Source: Rhodobacteraceae bacterium HLUCCO07 (GTDB lineage: Bacteria > Pseudomonadota > Alphaproteobacteria > Rhodobacterales > Rhodobacteraceae). Taken from it: a stretch of 64,000 nt of DNA. The notes under the pieces are model-generated. The model had not been told where the DNA came from, searched no databases, and saw nothing but the letters and a program-made list of their open reading frames with translations. Shown in pieces: positions 55,643 to 63,993 of this stretch. Position 1 is the first letter of the stretch. Every line of letters starts with the position of its first letter. The stretch is from positions 62,001-126,000 of the forward strand of contig LJSU01000019.1 of assembly GCA_001314705.1 (NCBI GenBank), written 5' to 3'. A program made the position numbers and the translations under genes.

Positions 55643-56890
55643 ATGACCATCCACCCTCGCCCCTCCGCCGCCAGCGCCCCGGCTGCCGGCGTTTACGATG
55701 CCGAACCGATCCCGCCCGCAGCCCGGGACGAGATTGACCGCTTGCTGCAATCTGGCGATCTCTTCCGCTACACCGTCCCGGAAAACGCCCCGGTCACGCT
55801 GCTCGAACGGGAATTCGCCGCGCTGATGGGCGTGAAATACGCGCTGGCCGTCTCGTCCTGCTCGGCGGCGCTCTTCCTGTCGCTCAAGGCGCTCGGCCTG
55901 CCGCGCGACTCGCGTGTGCTGATCCCCGGCTTCACCTTCGCCGCCGTGCCCTCCGCGGTGGTGCATGCCGACTGCATCCCCGTCCTGTGCGAAGTGGGCG
56001 AGAATTACCGGATTGACATCAAGGACTTCGAAGCCAGGATCGACGACGGAATCGCCGCCGTGATCATCTCCCACATGCGCGGCCATACCTCCGACATGGA
56101 TGCCATCATGGCGCTGTGCGATGCTCGCAACATCCCGGTGATCGAGGATGCGGCCCACAGTCTCGGCACCACCTGGGCCGGGCGGCGCATCGGCACGATC
56201 GGGCGCGTGGGTTGCTTCTCGTTCCAGTCCTACAAGCTCGTCAATGCGGGCGAAGGCGGGATTCTCATCACCGACGACGCGGATCTGGTGGCCCGCGCGG
56301 TCATCATGTCGGGCGCCTATGAACACAACTGGTCGAAACACCTCGCCCCCGGCGACAACCGCGCCGATCTGGAACAGGCGTTCGGCCAGTGGCAGAACCG
56401 TCTGCCGCTTTACAACCTTCGGCTTTCCAACCTCTCGGCGGCGGTGATCCGCCCGCAATTGCCCGAGGTCGCGCGCCGTGTCCGCGACGGCCGCCGCAAC
56501 CACGATTTCGTGGCCGCGCGCCTCGACGCCTCGCCCTGGATCTCCGTGCCCGACGCCCTGCCTCCCGAGGAACGCGCGCCCGACTCGATCCAGTTCAACC
56601 TTTGCGGCGTCACCGATGACGATACCCGCGCCTTTGCCGCCGCGGCCGCGGAACGCGGTGTCAAGGTGCAGGTCTTCGGCCTCTCGACCGACAATGCCCG
56701 CGCCTTCTGGAACTGGCATTTCATCCCCGGCGGCACGCCCGAACTGCCGCAAACCCGCGCCATGCTGTTGCGCGCCTGCGACGCCCGCCTGCCCGCCCAT
56801 CTCACGCTCGATCAATGCACCGCCATCGCCGATGCGCTGGTGCTTGCAGCCGAAGAGGTCATGGGGCAGTCTCGCGCCTACGGAACCTGA
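55643..56890 (+). CDS. DegT/DnrJ/EryC1/StrS-family aminotransferase
   Basis: A 415-aa PLP-dependent fold type I aminotransferase. PGFTFAAVPSAVVHADCIPVL, the PLP aspartate in VIEDAAHSLGTTW and the Schiff-base lysine in SFQSYKLVNAGEGGIL are visible. Members aminate keto-sugars or AHBA-type precursors; no sugar-biosynthesis genes are nearby. The start at 55643 is preferred because 55559 would read through the hairpin. The next gene follows after 15 bp. Confidence 0.88.
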   Translation: MTIHPRPSAASAPAAGVYDAEPIPPAARDEIDRLLQSGDLFRYTVPENAPVTLLEREFAALMGVKYALAVSSCSAALFLSLKALGLPRDSRVLIPGFTFAAVPSAVVHADCIPVLCEVGENYRIDIKDFEARIDDGIAAVIISHMRGHTSDMDAIMALCDARNIPVIEDAAHSLGTTWAGRRIGTIGRVGCFSFQSYKLVNAGEGGILITDDADLVARAVIMSGAYEHNWSKHLAPGDNRADLEQAFGQWQNRLPLYNLRLSNLSAAVIRPQLPEVARRVRDGRRNHDFVAARLDASPWISVPDALPPEERAPDSIQFNLCGVTDDDTRAFAAAAAERGVKVQVFGLSTDNARAFWNWHFIPGGTPELPQTRAMLLRACDARLPAHLTLDQCTAIADALVLAAEEVMGQSRAYGT

Positions 56891-56905
56891 GACGCGAGGC
56901 AGACC

Positions 56906-57805
56906 ATGACGGATTTCACCAAGGGCGCGGCCTGGATGGGCGGAGAGATTCTGCCCATCGACGAGGCCAGGATTTCCGTCATCGACTGGGGGCTCACCCA
57001 TTCCGACATCACCTATGACGTGGTTCCGGTCTGGGCTGGCGGCTTCTTTCGCCTCGATGACTATCTCGCCCGCTTTCGCCAATCCATCGAGGCGCTGCGC
57101 CTCGATATTCCCCAGGGTGACGCGGATATCGCGCAGATCCTGCATGACATCGTTGCCCGTTCGGGCCTGCGCGACGCCTACGTGTCGATGAGCGCCGCGC
57201 GCGGGGTGCCGCTCATCCCCGGATCGCGCGATCCGCGCGAATGCGGCAACCATTTCTATGCCTTCTGCGTGCCCTATATCCACGTGATAAAGCCCGAGGT
57301 CGCGGAACGCGGCTGCCATCTCTGGATTTCCAAATCCTCGCGCCGCATCCCCGAGGACAGCGTGAACCCGCGCGCCAAGAACTATCACTGGGGCGATTTC
57401 ACCGCCGGGCTCTTCGAGGCCAAGGATAACGGCTTCGACACCACGGCGCTGCTCGATCACGCGGACAACGTGACCGAAGGGCCGGGCTTCAACGTCTTCG
57501 CGCTCAAGGGCGACAGGGTCGTGACCTCGGATCACGGTGTCCTGCACGGCATCACCCGCAAGACCATGATCGAGATGTGCCGCGCACGCGGTCTCACCGT
57601 CGAGACCCGCGCCCTTCCACTCTCCGAGTTGCTGGACGCCGACGAGGTGTTCCTGTCCAGCTCCGGCGGCGGCGCGATCCCCGTCTCGCGCGTCGATGAT
57701 CGCATTTTCGGCAACGATGCCCCCGGCCCCGTCGCCAGCCAGCTACGCGGCGATTATTTCGAGCTCATGCGCGACCCGGCCTACCGCACCGAGATCAGCT
57801 ATTGA
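56906..57805 (+). CDS. Fold type IV aminotransferase, (R)-amine transaminase-like
   Basis: A 299-aa class IV PLP enzyme. The catalytic Lys is in NPRAKNYHWGDF. The N-terminal HSDITYDVVPVWAGGFFRLD resembles the HSDLTYDV..W.G.FFRLDDH motif of (R)-selective amine:pyruvate transaminases, rather than branched-chain aminotransferases. TEGPGFNVFALKGD and HGITRKTMIEM form the cofactor phosphate region. Substrate is unknown. It is operonic with the DegT-family gene. Confidence 0.87.
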   Translation: MTDFTKGAAWMGGEILPIDEARISVIDWGLTHSDITYDVVPVWAGGFFRLDDYLARFRQSIEALRLDIPQGDADIAQILHDIVARSGLRDAYVSMSAARGVPLIPGSRDPRECGNHFYAFCVPYIHVIKPEVAERGCHLWISKSSRRIPEDSVNPRAKNYHWGDFTAGLFEAKDNGFDTTALLDHADNVTEGPGFNVFALKGDRVVTSDHGVLHGITRKTMIEMCRARGLTVETRALPLSELLDADEVFLSSSGGGAIPVSRVDDRIFGNDAPGPVASQLRGDYFELMRDPAYRTEISY

Positions 57806-57906
57806 GGCGTGTTGCGACTGACCGGGATTACCGATCCCGATCAAGTGGCGGCCAAAGGACGGCGCCCGACCCGGGCGGGGTGCCTTCGACAACAAACGAA
57901 ATACCT

Positions 57907-58869
57907 TCATAACAACCGCAGCCGCCCCGCGAGGAACGGATGTGCCGCGATCGCCGGATCAACAACCGCCTCGCGCAGGATCGGTTTCAGGGCGGTCGCA
58001 ACCTGCTCCGGCATGTCCTGCAATATCCCCTTGCGCGCAATCAGGCTGATGGTGCGCGACAAGGGCGCGAAAGGCAGGTCCAGCACCTCAAGCTGATCGG
58101 CAAAGCGCCGCGCCCGCATCAGCGCCAGCGGCGTCAGGATGGTCCAGCCCGCCCCCTTGCCCACCAGCGCCAGGATCGCGTGGTAGCTGTCCAGCTCGAA
58201 CCGATGCGCCACGGTCAGGTTCTGCCGCGCAAGGTGATCCGAAATCAGCCGCCCCATGTAATGGCGCGAGGTATATTGCACCAGCGGCAGACCCTTGAGC
58301 TGGGCCAGCACATCGCCGCCGGCATCCACCACGCCCCTCGGGGCCGCGACCACGAACCCGTCTTCCAGGATCGGATGAATTTCCATCCAGTCCGCCGCCG
58401 CCCCCATTTCGGCCGCCACGATCACGTCCAGCGCCCGCGCATCGAGCTGATCATAGAGGACATGGCTCGCCCCGGTTTCCAGAAGGAACTGGCAATCGCG
58501 CAGCCGCCCGGCCATATGCGCCAGAAGTTGCGGGGTCACATCGGCCTCGAAATCCTCGATCACGCCCAACCGGAACCGGGTCAGCGCGCTCAGATCGCTA
58601 TTGGCCAGTTCGGCACGCACCCGGGCCGCCTCGTTGACGATGGTTTCGGCCCGCCGCCGGAATATCTCGCCCGCCGGGGTCAGGCGCACGGGGCGTTCGT
58701 TGCGCACCAGGAGGGTCACGCCCAGCGCGTTTTCGAGATTGGTCAATTGCTGCGACACCGCCGAGGGCGACGCGCCCAGCCGGCGCGCAGCGGCCGAGAT
58801 CGAGCGCTCCTGCGCGGTGGCGATGAACACCTCGACCCCCCACAAGGTGATCTTGCCGGGGCTGGTCAT
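57907..58869 (-). CDS. LysR-family transcriptional regulator
   Basis: A 320-aa regulator. The N-terminal winged helix-turn-helix is visible in FIATAQERSISAAARRLGAS and SAVSQQLTNLENALGVTLL, followed by the periplasmic-binding-like effector domain. It is convergent with the transaminase pair and lies 12 bp after phaR on the same strand, so it may be co-transcribed with phaR. Confidence 0.9.
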   Translation of the reverse strand: MTSPGKITLWGVEVFIATAQERSISAAARRLGASPSAVSQQLTNLENALGVTLLVRNERPVRLTPAGEIFRRRAETIVNEAARVRAELANSDLSALTRFRLGVIEDFEADVTPQLLAHMAGRLRDCQFLLETGASHVLYDQLDARALDVIVAAEMGAAADWMEIHPILEDGFVVAAPRGVVDAGGDVLAQLKGLPLVQYTSRHYMGRLISDHLARQNLTVAHRFELDSYHAILALVGKGAGWTILTPLALMRARRFADQLEVLDLPFAPLSRTISLIARKGILQDMPEQVATALKPILREAVVDPAIAAHPFLAGRLRLL

Positions 58870-58881
58870 GGCAAATCGTCC

Positions 58882-59472
58882 CTATTTTTCGAGCTTGGAG
58901 AGCTTCGACTGCAACTCGGCCAGCTGCTTCTTGATCGCGTCCAGGTCCTCGTCGTTTTCCGGCCCGGCCTTCTGTCCGGGCGCGGTCGGGCCCTCGCCCT
59001 CTCGCTCGGGCCCGGTTGTCCCGGTGGCGGCACTTCCAAATGCCGAGGACATCGCCTTGATGAACGCTTCCTGCTGGGCCTGCATCGCCTCGAACCCCGG
59101 CATCTTGGCCATCGGGTTCATCGCGCCCATGTTTTCCATCACCTTCGACTGGCCATCGCGCAGCATCTCGAAACTGGCCTGAAGGAATTGCGGCACCACG
59201 CTGGTGGCCTGGGTCGTATAGGTGCGCACCAGGTCGTTGAGCACCCCGATGGGCAGCACGTTCTCGCCCCGGCTTTCATGCTCGGCTATGATCTGAAGCA
59301 GGTATTGCCGGGTCAGGTCGTCACCCGATTTCAGGTCGATGATCTGGACCTCGCGGCCATCCCGGATGAAGCGAGAAATATCCTCCAGCGTCACGTAATC
59401 GCTGGTTTCGGTGTTATAGAGCCTCCGGCTCGCATATCGCTTGATCAAAAGCGGCTTGTCGCTCTGGGCCAC
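58882..59472 (-). CDS. phaR: Polyhydroxyalkanoate synthesis repressor PhaR
   Basis: A 196-aa regulator with the conserved N-terminus LLIKRYASRRLYNTETSDYV, TLEDISRFIRDGREVQIIDL and the second PHB-accumulation domain (ENVLPIGVLNDLVRTYTTQA). A flexible stretch and a coiled-coil end (AIKKQLAELQSKLSKLEK) follow. PhaR binds nascent PHA and releases phasin and its own promoter. The start is a GTG at 59472 behind GGGGAGGA. A CTGC-N3-GCAG site lies at 59500-59510. Confidence 0.94.
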   Translation of the reverse strand: MAQSDKPLLIKRYASRRLYNTETSDYVTLEDISRFIRDGREVQIIDLKSGDDLTRQYLLQIIAEHESRGENVLPIGVLNDLVRTYTTQATSVVPQFLQASFEMLRDGQSKVMENMGAMNPMAKMPGFEAMQAQQEAFIKAMSSAFGSAATGTTGPEREGEGPTAPGQKAGPENDEDLDAIKKQLAELQSKLSKLEK

Positions 59473-59499
59473 GGGTTGTCCTCCCCAAGAAATGCAACG

Positions 59500-59510
59500 C
59501 TGCATCGCAG
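59500..59510. promoter_or_regulatory. PhaR-type operator upstream of phaR
   Basis: CTGCATCGCAG, fitting the CTGC-N3-GCAG pattern reported for PhaR of Rhodobacter sphaeroides. It lies 28 bp upstream of the phaR start, consistent with autoregulation. Confidence 0.65.
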
Positions 59511-59526
59511 CCTAGGCGAGAGCAGA

Positions 59527-59561
59527 ACAAAAAGAAAGGGCGAGCCGCATGGCCCGCCCCT
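59527..59561 (-). terminator. Rho-independent terminator of phaP
   Basis: On the minus strand GGGCGGGCC-ATGC-GGCTCGCCC forms a 9-bp stem with one G-T pair, followed by TTTCTTTTTG. It lies about 60 bp after the phaP stop. Confidence 0.75.
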
Positions 59562-59621
59562 TGGAATGGCGCCCCCTGTCATCGGGAGGAGAGGAAGATC
59601 AGGGGCGCAACATTGCCTCGC

Positions 59622-60065
59622 TTACTTGGCCGCGGTCTTCTTGGCGGCCGACGTCACCTCGTCGGTGGCTTTCTTCATGGCCGCGGTGGCCTCTTCGCTC
59701 ACGTCCTTGCCGGCTGCCATCATCAGTTCGACGGTGTCGGTCTGGACTTTCTTGGCGACTTCGGCGAAGGCGGCCATGTTCTCGGCGGCCACTTCGGCAC
59801 TGGCCGATGCGAAATCGGTCATGGCCTTGGCATAGTCGGCCGGATCCTTGCGGGCCTTGGACATCTCGGCCATCTTCGAGAGCGTGTCCTTGGTCCACTT
59901 GGTCGAGATCTCGGTCGATTTCTCGGCAGCCTGCAGGGCCACGCCCGACAGTTTCTCGTTCAGGCTCGCCTGGGTCTTGAAGGCATCTTCGAACGCCTTG
60001 TTGTCCACCGGGAACGCGCCCATCATGTCCTGAAATACGGCGGTGAAGTCTTGGGTCTTTGCCAT
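59622..60065 (-). CDS. phaP: Phasin (PHA granule-associated protein)
   Basis: A 147-aa Ala/Lys-rich all-helical phasin that coats PHA granules. LSGVALQAAEKSTEISTKWT and ENMAAFAEVAKKVQTDTVEL are typical, with an Ala/Lys tail (KKATDEVTSAAKKTAAK). The start at 60065 has AAGGA. It has its own promoter with PhaR sites, and its own terminator. Confidence 0.9.
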   Translation of the reverse strand: MAKTQDFTAVFQDMMGAFPVDNKAFEDAFKTQASLNEKLSGVALQAAEKSTEISTKWTKDTLSKMAEMSKARKDPADYAKAMTDFASASAEVAAENMAAFAEVAKKVQTDTVELMMAAGKDVSEEATAAMKKATDEVTSAAKKTAAK

Positions 60066-60121
60066 TGGTCTGATCCTTTGCATCTGCGTTGCGGGTCATC
60101 CCGCTCTCTGCGTCTGCAAAG

Positions 60122-60150
60122 AATATAGTTTCTGCATTGCAGCATTGCAA
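60122..60150 (-). promoter_or_regulatory. phaP promoter
   Basis: On the minus strand TTGCAA (60150-60145), a 17-base spacer and TATATT (60127-60122). The spacer contains the complete PhaR-type site at 60132-60142, so repressor binding would block RNA polymerase directly. Confidence 0.65.
60132..60142. promoter_or_regulatory. PhaR-type operator within the phaP promoter spacer
   Basis: CTGCATTGCAG, matching CTGC-N3-GCAG, located exactly between the predicted -35 and -10 of phaP. Confidence 0.7.
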
Positions 60151-60160
60151 GCGTTTTATG

Positions 60161-60171
60161 CTGCGATGCAG
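60161..60171. promoter_or_regulatory. Second PhaR-type operator upstream of phaP
   Basis: CTGCGATGCAG, 11 bp upstream of the predicted phaP -35. It is centred 29 bp (about three helical turns) from the first site, so the two could be bound cooperatively. Confidence 0.65.
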
Positions 60172-60195
60172 CATTTCCATGGAACTCTCGCAAAA

Positions 60196-62004
60196 TCAAA
60201 CCTTTGGCTTGGTCGCCACATAGGTTCCCGGGGCCGGGCACAGCACCGGATAGCCCGAATCGCCCGGCACGCGCGCCGGAACCATCTTGCCCGACCGCCG
60301 GCGCAGCCACTTCTCCCAGCGCGGCCACCACGACCCCTCGTGGAACCTCGCCTTCTCCATCCACGCGGGTGCGTCGGCGCTCATATTGGTGTTCGTGTAA
60401 TGGCCGTATTTGCGTTTCGTGGGCGGGTTGATGATCCCCGCGATATGGCCCGATTGCGACACGATAAAGGTCTTCTGCTTCGCCCCCATCTGCTGCACGC
60501 CGCGGTAACAATCCTTCCAGGGCGCGATGTGGTCGGTCTCGCAACTCACCGCGCACACCGGAACCTCGACATCGCGCACGTGCAGGCGCGCGCCGCACAG
60601 TTCGACCCCGTCGGTCGCGAAAAGGTTCTGCTGGCACAGCCAGCGCAGGTATTCCATCGTCATCCGCGCCGGAAGATTGGTACCGTCGCCGTTCCAGTAG
60701 AGCAGGTCAAAGGCCGGAGGCGTTTCGCCCATCATGTAGCTACGCACCGCCGGCCCATAGATCAGGTCCTTGGATCGCAGGAACGACATGGTGCGCGACA
60801 TGATGAAACTGCGCAGCACGCCGACCTCTTCGACCTCGGCCTCGATCCCTTCGATGAAATCATCCTGCAGGAACGGGGTGAACTCGCCCTGATCCTTGAA
60901 ATCGGTCAGCGCGGTAAAGAAGGTGGCCGACTTGACCGACGTGTCGCCGCGCTGTTTCATCAACGCCAGCGTCAGGTTCAGCGTCGTGCCCCCGATGCAA
61001 TAGCCCACCGTGTTGATCCGCTTCTGCCCTGTGATCTCGCGCACCACCCGGATCGCCTCGAGGAACCCCTCCTCGATATAGGTATCCATCCCCACGTCAC
61101 GATATTCCGGCCCCGGGTTGACCCAGGAGACGACGAAAAGCGTATAGCCCTGCTCGACGATCCACTTGATCAGGCTGTTCTCGGGCTTGAGATCGAGAAT
61201 GTAGAACTTGTTGATCCACGGCGGAAAGATCAGAAGCGGCGTGGCATGCACCTCGTCGGTGGTCGGCGCGTACTGGATAAGCTCGAACATGCGGTTGCGA
61301 TAGACCACGGACCCCTCGCTCGCGCCGACGTTGCGGCCCAGTTCGAACGCGCTGTCATCGGCCAGCCGTACCAGCATCTCGCCGTCATTGGCCTCGAGAT
61401 CGGCCACCAGGTTCTCCAGCCCCCGCACCAGCGATTCGCCCTCGGTCGCCACCGCCTTTTCCAGCGCGTCCGGGTTGGTGCCGAGAAAATTGGTCGGGCT
61501 GAGCATGTCGACGATCTGCCGGGCAAAATAGTTGAGCCGCCTGCGGTCCTTGTCGTCGAGGTCCTCGGCCTCCTCGACCGCCTTGCGGATCGCCTCGGCA
61601 TTGAGCTGATACTGCCGCTTCACGAGATGGAAATAGGGATGCGTATTCCACAAAGGGTTCGAGAATCGCGGATCCTCTGGCCCCTCCTCATCGGACAGCT
61701 CGCCGCCGACAAGCGCCTGCTGTGCCTCCATGAAATGCTTGACCGACTGGCCCCAGTATTCGACCTGCGCCTCGAAAAGCCGCGCCGGGTTCTGCATCAT
61801 TTCCGACCAATAGGACGTCGCCGCACGCGTGAAAAGCTCCGCATCCGGCCCGCTCAGCTGCGCATTGGGCGGCTTGCGGCTCGACAGGGCCTGGATCAGG
61901 CGTTGCGACAACTCCTCGACCCGCGCGAGATTCGCGGTCATCTTGTCGAGATTGGGCTCCTGGCCCGCATCCGTTGCGTCATCAGCCGCGTCATCAGTTG
62001 TCAT
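60196..62004 (-). CDS. phaC: Poly(3-hydroxyalkanoate) synthase, class I
   Basis: A 602-aa polymerase of 3-hydroxyacyl-CoA. An N-terminal helical domain precedes the alpha/beta hydrolase core. The nucleophilic Cys336 lies in the lipase-like box GYCIGG, the Asp in CETDHIAPWKD and the His in SQSGHIAGI; WNTHPYFHLVKRQY and FPPWINKFYILDLKPENS are characteristic. Size and organisation indicate a class I enzyme acting on short-chain substrates. It is divergent from phaZ; phaP and phaR follow on the same strand. Confidence 0.96.
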   Translation of the reverse strand: MTTDDAADDATDAGQEPNLDKMTANLARVEELSQRLIQALSSRKPPNAQLSGPDAELFTRAATSYWSEMMQNPARLFEAQVEYWGQSVKHFMEAQQALVGGELSDEEGPEDPRFSNPLWNTHPYFHLVKRQYQLNAEAIRKAVEEAEDLDDKDRRRLNYFARQIVDMLSPTNFLGTNPDALEKAVATEGESLVRGLENLVADLEANDGEMLVRLADDSAFELGRNVGASEGSVVYRNRMFELIQYAPTTDEVHATPLLIFPPWINKFYILDLKPENSLIKWIVEQGYTLFVVSWVNPGPEYRDVGMDTYIEEGFLEAIRVVREITGQKRINTVGYCIGGTTLNLTLALMKQRGDTSVKSATFFTALTDFKDQGEFTPFLQDDFIEGIEAEVEEVGVLRSFIMSRTMSFLRSKDLIYGPAVRSYMMGETPPAFDLLYWNGDGTNLPARMTMEYLRWLCQQNLFATDGVELCGARLHVRDVEVPVCAVSCETDHIAPWKDCYRGVQQMGAKQKTFIVSQSGHIAGIINPPTKRKYGHYTNTNMSADAPAWMEKARFHEGSWWPRWEKWLRRRSGKMVPARVPGDSGYPVLCPAPGTYVATKPKV

Positions 62005-62026
62005 CTCAACAAATTACCCCTATCTT
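61998..62026 (+). promoter_or_regulatory. Candidate phaZ promoter
   Basis: TTGTCA (61998-62003), 17 bases, TATCTT (62021-62026) on the plus strand. The -35 overlaps the phaC start codon. A PhaR-type site immediately follows the -10. Confidence 0.5.
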
Positions 62027-62028
62027 CG

Positions 62029-62039
62029 CTGCTACGCAG
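62029..62039. promoter_or_regulatory. PhaR-type operator between phaC and phaZ
   Basis: CTGCTACGCAG, matching CTGC-N3-GCAG. It covers the expected transcription start of phaZ and lies 25 bp upstream of the phaC start, so one site could control both genes. Confidence 0.6.
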
Positions 62040-62084
62040 CATTCGTCGCCCTGGCGGAGGGGCATCTGCGGCACCTGCGACCCG

Positions 62085-62107
62085 GTTCCGGTCGCTTCGA
62101 CCGGAAC
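62085..62107 (+). promoter_or_regulatory. Perfect hairpin in the phaZ leader
   Basis: GTTCCGGTCG-CTT-CGACCGGAAC, a 10-bp perfect stem with a 3-base loop, 24 bp upstream of the phaZ ATG. No T-run follows. It could be an mRNA stability element or a DNA operator. Confidence 0.5.
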
Positions 62108-62131
62108 ATGGCAACCCAGAAGGAGACGCAT

Positions 62132-63415
62132 ATGCGTTACATGGCCACCTACGACCTGATGGAAAGCTTCCGCAACACGAACCAATGGCTTGGGGCCTCC
62201 GCCTCTGCACTTGCATCCTACCCGATCTTTTCCATGCTGCCAAACCCCGCACTGCATTGGATGGAAGCCTGGGGCGAAGTGACCGAACGCACGTTCCAGC
62301 GCATGGTGGCCAAACCCGATTGGGGCATTCGCACCCATACCTGCCCCGATGGCCGCGATCACCTCGTCAATATCGAAACCGTGGTCGAAAAGCCCTTTGG
62401 CGATCTCATCCATTTCAATGTCACCGGCCGCGACCCCAACCCCCGCCGCGTTCTGCTCGTGGCGCCGATGTCGGGCCACTACGCCACGCTTTTGCGCTCC
62501 ACCGTGAAATCGCTACTGGTGGATTGTGAAGTTTACATAACCGACTGGCACAATGCCCGCGACATTCCGGTGTCCGAGGGCAAGTTCGACATCGAGGATT
62601 ACACCCAATACCTCGTCGAATTCATGCGCGCGCTCGGCCCCGACACCCATGTCATCGCGGTCTGCCAGCCCGCGCCACTGGCGCTGGCCGCCACCGCCTA
62701 TCTCGCCGAACAGGACCCCGAGGCCCAGCCGCGCACGCTCACGCTGATCGGCGGGCCGATCGACCCCGACGCGGCCGCCACCGATGTCACCGATTTCGGC
62801 CGTCGCGTGACCATGGGCCAGCTCGAACATTCGATGATCCAGCGCGTCGGCTTCAAATACAAGGGCGTGGGCCGCATGGTCTATCCCGGCCTGCTGCAAC
62901 TTGCGTCGTTCATTTCGATGAACGCCGAGCGCCACACCACGGCCTTCCGCGACCAGATCATGCGCGTGATGCGCGACGAAGCGGGCGATCACGATCCGCA
63001 TAACCGCTTTTACGACGAGTATCTCGCGGTGATGGACATGACGTCGGAATTCTACCTTTCCACCGTCGAACGCATCTTCAAGGATCGCGAGATCGCGAAA
63101 AACGAATTCGTGGTCGATGGCCACAAGGTCGATATCGGCAAGATCACCACCGTCGCGGTCAAGACTGTCGAGGGCGAGAAGGACGACATTTCCGCCCCCG
63201 GCCAATGCGTCGCGGCGCTCGATCTATGCACCGGGCTGCCCGATGCGAAGAAGGCGTCGCATGTCGAACCGGGCGCGGGCCATTACGGCATCTTCGCCGG
63301 GTCGAGCTGGCGCAACAACATCCGTCCGCTGGTGCTCGATTTCATCGACGCCAACTCGGGTGGGAAATCAGGCGGGAAATCGGCCAAACCCGCCAACAAG
63401 AACGCCGCCGCCTGA
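62132..63415 (+). CDS. phaZ: Intracellular PHA depolymerase
   Basis: A 427-aa hydrolase that mobilises stored PHA. The N-terminal part (LASYPIFSMLPNPALHWMEA) and the nucleophile Cys178 in VIAVCQPAPLALAA are typical of the intracellular PhaZ family, with Asp and His later (GAGHYGIFAGSSWRNNI). The tail is Gly/Ser/Lys-rich (SGGKSGGKSAKPANK). The start at 62132 has AAGGAGA at ideal spacing. Confidence 0.94.
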   Translation: MRYMATYDLMESFRNTNQWLGASASALASYPIFSMLPNPALHWMEAWGEVTERTFQRMVAKPDWGIRTHTCPDGRDHLVNIETVVEKPFGDLIHFNVTGRDPNPRRVLLVAPMSGHYATLLRSTVKSLLVDCEVYITDWHNARDIPVSEGKFDIEDYTQYLVEFMRALGPDTHVIAVCQPAPLALAATAYLAEQDPEAQPRTLTLIGGPIDPDAAATDVTDFGRRVTMGQLEHSMIQRVGFKYKGVGRMVYPGLLQLASFISMNAERHTTAFRDQIMRVMRDEAGDHDPHNRFYDEYLAVMDMTSEFYLSTVERIFKDREIAKNEFVVDGHKVDIGKITTVAVKTVEGEKDDISAPGQCVAALDLCTGLPDAKKASHVEPGAGHYGIFAGSSWRNNIRPLVLDFIDANSGGKSGGKSAKPANKNAAA

Positions 63416-63423
63416 GGCCGCCC

Positions 63424-63993
63424 ATGCACCGCGTCACCTTTTCCTGCACCTGCGGCTCCGTCGCGGGACAGATCAGGGTGGCCTCCCCCGCCGCGGGCAA
63501 TCATGTCGTCTGTCACTGCCCCGATTGCCGCACGGCCGAGCTTGCCCTGGGCCAGCCCGACCCCGACCCGGACGGTGTGGCGATCTGGCAGACGATGCCA
63601 GACTGCGTTCAGATCGAACAGGGCGCCGACCGGCTCGCCATCCTCCGGCTCTCGCCCAAGGGCCTCTACCGCTGGCATGCCACCTGCTGCGGCGCGCCGA
63701 TGTTCAACACCCTGCGCCACCCGCGCCTTGCCTTTGCCGGGATCAGCGCCGCGCGGCTCTCCGACACCACGCCGCTCGGCCCGGTGACCTGCCATGCCTT
63801 CATGGCCAAACCCGGCGGCGGCTACCGGCACACGGGCTTCAACCGCGCGGGCCTGCGCATCCTGCGGATGATGCTGCGCGCCAATCTCTCGGGCACATGG
63901 CGCGCCACGCCGTTCTTCGATGCCCAAGGCCAGCCCCGCGCCGACATCCGCGTCTTGTCCAGGGCCGAACGCACGGCGCTTCGACAACCCTGA
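63424..63993 (+). CDS. DUF6151/GFA-like zinc-ribbon protein
   Basis: A 189-aa protein with cysteine pairs resembling the glutathione-dependent formaldehyde-activating fold: FSCTCGSVAGQI, VCHCPDCRTAEL and ATCCGAPMFN. These probably bind zinc. It starts 8 bp after the phaZ stop, so it is likely co-transcribed, although its role in PHA metabolism is unclear. The family label DUF6151 is recalled and not searched. Confidence 0.75.
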   Translation: MHRVTFSCTCGSVAGQIRVASPAAGNHVVCHCPDCRTAELALGQPDPDPDGVAIWQTMPDCVQIEQGADRLAILRLSPKGLYRWHATCCGAPMFNTLRHPRLAFAGISAARLSDTTPLGPVTCHAFMAKPGGGYRHTGFNRAGLRILRMMLRANLSGTWRATPFFDAQGQPRADIRVLSRAERTALRQP

